Below are positions 13,462-15,999 of a stretch of DNA of 15,999 nt, piece after piece. Below the pieces are notes generated by a model. The model did no database searches and had not been told where the DNA came from. It was given only the letters and a program-made list of their open reading frames with translations. A program made the position numbers and the translations under genes. The stretch is from the NCBI GenBank assembly GCA_002438905.1, contig DJSA01000132.1, forward strand, positions 1 to 15,999, given 5' to 3'. The DNA comes from Bacteroidales bacterium UBA6346. GTDB taxonomy: Bacteria > Bacteroidota > Bacteroidia > Bacteroidales > UBA932. The first letter of the stretch is position 1. Each line of letters begins with the position of its first letter.

Positions 13462-15999
13462 TTAAAAGTTCACGTCAACACCGAAGGCTATGACCCTCAT
13501 CGGAGTGTAGGTATAGTTGGAGCCACCCGTGAAGTTGTACTGCACGTTCATTCCCTGGAGTTTGTTGAATATCGCAAGATTGTCTGCCGTTGCATAAACC
13601 CTCAGAGACTGCATCTTGATGGCCTTTGCCCACTTTGCAGGGAGAGTATATCCGAGCTGGAGGGACTTGATTGCGAAATAAGAAGCATCGATGAGATAGG
13701 CATCAGTAGAAAGATTTCCTGAGTTAATCCTTACTGCCGGAACATCGGTGATGTCACCGGGCTTCTGCCAGCGACGGAGCGCGTTCTTGTTCCATGTAGT
13801 CCCGACATACTGGACCTCCATGGTGCTGGCATAAAGCGAGTCGTAAACCTTGCCTCCGATGGAGAATGTAGTGAGGAAAGAGAAATCCACAGGGCCGAAC
13901 CTGAACTCCGAACCGAAGGAACCCTGAAGCTTAGGCTCGCGGCTTCCGAAATAGTATCTTGACGTATTTGCCTCTGTCACGCTTGTTGTCCTGTAGTCGC
14001 TTCCTTCAATCTTGTTTCCGTCATCATCCTTCTTGTATGCCCAGTAGAGCTGAGCTCCGGTAGCCGGGTCGACGCCGGCTGACTTTGGCATATAGAAAGT
14101 ATAGATAGGCATTCCTACCTTAATCACCTGTATCCCTTCCGTAATCGTGTCCGTGTTGGTGAGGGCAAGAACCTTATTCCAGTTCTTGTAGAACATCAGG
14201 GTCGAGCTGGCTCCGAATTTATGCTTTTCAATCCAGTTGAAGCGGAATGAGGCCTCAAATCCATGATTCCTCATGGATCCTACGTTCGCATCGTAGCCGG
14301 AAAATCCGGTGGAAAGTGCCATAGGATACTCAAGGAGCATGTCCGTTGTCAGCGAGTTGTAATATTCAGCGGAGAAAGTAAGGAAATGGTTGAACATCGT
14401 CGATTCGACTCCGACATTCCATGTGCCTTTCTTTTCCCATGAAACTTCCGTGTTCTCAAGTGAAGACACAAGTGCACCCGGGTTATTCGCGTTTGCCCAT
14501 GTGAGGTCGTAAAACGACTGCCATGCATAGTACGAGTCGAGTCCGTCGTTGCCGAGCTGTCCGTAGGAGAGACGGAGGGTCATATTGTCAATCCAGCTGA
14601 CATTCTTCATGAAATTCTCCTCAGAGATTCTCCAGGACGCTCCGGCTGACCAGAACTGCCCCCATCTGTAGTCCTTGTGGAAGCGTGAGGAGCCGTCGGT
14701 TCTCCATGTTCCCTCGAAATAATACTTGTCGGCAAAGTCGTATGCAAGACGGCCGAAATAAGACTCAATCTTATAGTCAATCTGATAAGAGTTGGCGCTG
14801 TCGAGATTCACAGCCGGTGCAAGTTCCTCGATGCCCGGATAAACTTTTGTCCTTCCCGCCATGAGGTAGTTGTACCTGTATCGGTAGAACTCATGTCCGA
14901 GCTGACCGAGAACATGATGCTTGTCATTGAATTCCCTTTCATATTTGAGAATCTGGTTCCAGGTCCAAGAGAAGTCGCGGTTGCTATACTTTTCTATTGT
15001 TCCCTGCTCGGTTTTTCCGTCTCCATGATCGGGGCTTGAGTAGGATGACCGGCGTGTGTTGACGAGGTCCGCTCCGAAATTTGACGAAAATGACAGACCT
15101 TTCATTACACCCATTATGTCCGCGTTCCCGCCGAAAACAGCATACGCACGGACGCTGGCGTTGTCGCGGATTGTCTCGTACTTGTTGAGATACCTGTCTC
15201 CAAGCGAGTTGAAGTCCTTCGCTGTAGGTCGTCCGCTCTCACCATAATCATAGCCTCCGACATTGTTTCCATTCTCATCCTTGAGATACACAGGGTAAAT
15301 GGGCGCCATGAACTGTGCGGTGTACCAGACATTGCTTGAGTATGTGCCGCTGCCAATCTGCTGGGCGTTTGACTTTGTCATGGCGTAGGATGTGTTGGCT
15401 CCGGCCGCGAACCAGTCATTCACCTTGTGGTCGACACCTGTTCTGAACGAGTACCTGTTGAAGTTGGTGTTCACAAGTATACCGTCTTCGTCAAGCATTC
15501 CGAGGGAAAGTGTGTATTTGGTCTTTTCATTCCCTCCGTTGAGCCCGAAGGTATATTCCTGCCTGAGAGCCTTGTGATTTGTGATAGCGTCAAGCCAGCT
15601 TTCATTGTAGGCCGAAACTGCATCTTCCTGAACGAGACCTGTCTCGGGGTTGATGAGAGTGTCCCATGTGTAATTCTTGAAAGGGTTGTACTGCTCTCCG
15701 CCAAGCGTGCTGCCGAGTTTTTGGCTTGCTGTTGTGGAGGCCGCGTCCCATGTCATTCCGCCGTCCTGAATGTACCCGTTGCGCAGAGCCTCGTACATCA
15801 GCTGGACATATTCTTTCTGGTCAACGACATTGTATGGCTTGTAGGCCCTTGACTCAAAACCGACTTCTGCCTTGAAGTTAACGTTCGTGCGTCCTTCCGT
15901 ACCGCGTTTGGTAGTTATCATCACGACGCCGTTTGCTCCACGGGAACCATAAAGAGCCGCTGCGGACGCATCTTTGAGGACCGTAAGAGACTCGATGTC
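13462..15999 (-). CDS. SusC/RagA family TonB-dependent transporter, 5' end outside window
   Basis: 845 residues are visible with no start inside the window; the reading frame is open to the right edge. The visible N-terminus carries the SusC signature in the plug domain: D-I-E-S-L-T-V-L-K-D-A-S-A-A-A-L-Y-G-S-R, then G-A-N-G-V-V-M-I-T-T-K-R-G. A long 22-strand-type barrel follows, rich in alternating aromatic residues, for example R-T-D-G-S-S-R-F and A-S-W-R-I-S-E-E-N-F in the middle region, ending in F-G-V-D-V-N-F with a terminal aromatic. The family is about 1000 residues, so roughly 150-200 residues (signal peptide, carboxypeptidase-like domain, TonB box, start of plug) are missing off the edge. 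It is the energised outer-membrane channel for the substrate captured by the SusD-like protein in the next gene. Substrate unknown. Confidence 0.96.
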   Translation of the reverse strand, partial: DIESLTVLKDASAAALYGSRGANGVVMITTKRGTEGRTNVNFKAEVGFESRAYKPYNVVDQKEYVQLMYEALRNGYIQDGGMTWDAASTTASQKLGSTLGGEQYNPFKNYTWDTLINPETGLVQEDAVSAYNESWLDAITNHKALRQEYTFGLNGGNEKTKYTLSLGMLDEDGILVNTNFNRYSFRTGVDHKVNDWFAAGANTSYAMTKSNAQQIGSGTYSSNVWYTAQFMAPIYPVYLKDENGNNVGGYDYGESGRPTAKDFNSLGDRYLNKYETIRDNASVRAYAVFGGNADIMGVMKGLSFSSNFGADLVNTRRSSYSSPDHGDGKTEQGTIEKYSNRDFSWTWNQILKYEREFNDKHHVLGQLGHEFYRYRYNYLMAGRTKVYPGIEELAPAVNLDSANSYQIDYKIESYFGRLAYDFADKYYFEGTWRTDGSSRFHKDYRWGQFWSAGASWRISEENFMKNVSWIDNMTLRLSYGQLGNDGLDSYYAWQSFYDLTWANANNPGALVSSLENTEVSWEKKGTWNVGVESTMFNHFLTFSAEYYNSLTTDMLLEYPMALSTGFSGYDANVGSMRNHGFEASFRFNWIEKHKFGASSTLMFYKNWNKVLALTNTDTITEGIQVIKVGMPIYTFYMPKSAGVDPATGAQLYWAYKKDDDGNKIEGSDYRTTSVTEANTSRYYFGSREPKLQGSFGSEFRFGPVDFSFLTTFSIGGKVYDSLYASTMEVQYVGTTWNKNALRRWQKPGDITDVPAVRINSGNLSTDAYLIDASYFAIKSLQLGYTLPAKWAKAIKMQSLRVYATADNLAIFNKLQGMNVQYNFTGGSNYTYTPMRVIAFGVDVNF

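Noticed and set aside
1..15999. tRNA, rRNA, CRISPR array, integrase or defence genes
   Set aside because: None seen by eye on either strand: no regularly spaced repeats and no recognisable RNA or recombinase motifs.

Overview
The window looks like a chromosomal segment of a Bacteroidales bacterium (phylum Bacteroidota). The evidence is a SusC/SusD pair, many lipoproteins, a type IX secretion (T9SS) C-terminal sorting domain beside a PorV/PorQ-like barrel, Bacteroidales-type -33/-7 promoter boxes (TTTG ... TAnnTTTG), AT-rich gaps and roughly 50% GC genes. Genus cannot be read from it.

Layout. (1) Bases 1-1220 hold unrelated housekeeping-type genes: the first 25 codons of a leftward lipoprotein cut by the window edge, a leftward cysteine-rich zinc-ribbon-like small protein, an AT-rich divergent gap of about 400 bases, and a rightward short single-stranded-DNA-binding protein. 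(2) Bases 1429-4461 form a rightward two-gene redox operon: a membrane polyferredoxin whose order of parts reads as NapH fused to NapG with a Tat-like motif kept at the joint, followed by a Tat-signal aldo/keto reductase with a C-terminal ferredoxin domain. (3) From 4576 to the right edge everything runs leftward. Read in transcription order it is: SusC-like TonB-dependent transporter (5' end outside the window), SusD-like lipoprotein, SusE/F-position lipoprotein, a strong terminator, a large S8 protease with T9SS sorting domain, a PorV/PorQ-like barrel only 3 bases downstream, a second related S8 protease without sorting domain, and a lipocalin-like small lipoprotein.

How it may work together (inference): the left-pointing block resembles a peptide or protein utilisation locus. 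Two exported subtilases could cut protein outside the cell or at its surface, and a SusCD (RagAB-like) pair could import the products. The PorV-like barrel could help deliver the protease that carries the sorting signal. The redox pair could move electrons from the quinone pool or cytoplasmic side through six ferredoxin motifs to a periplasmic reductase of unknown substrate.

No tRNA, rRNA, CRISPR array, insertion sequence or phage gene was seen. Long ORFs opposite the big genes are shadows.
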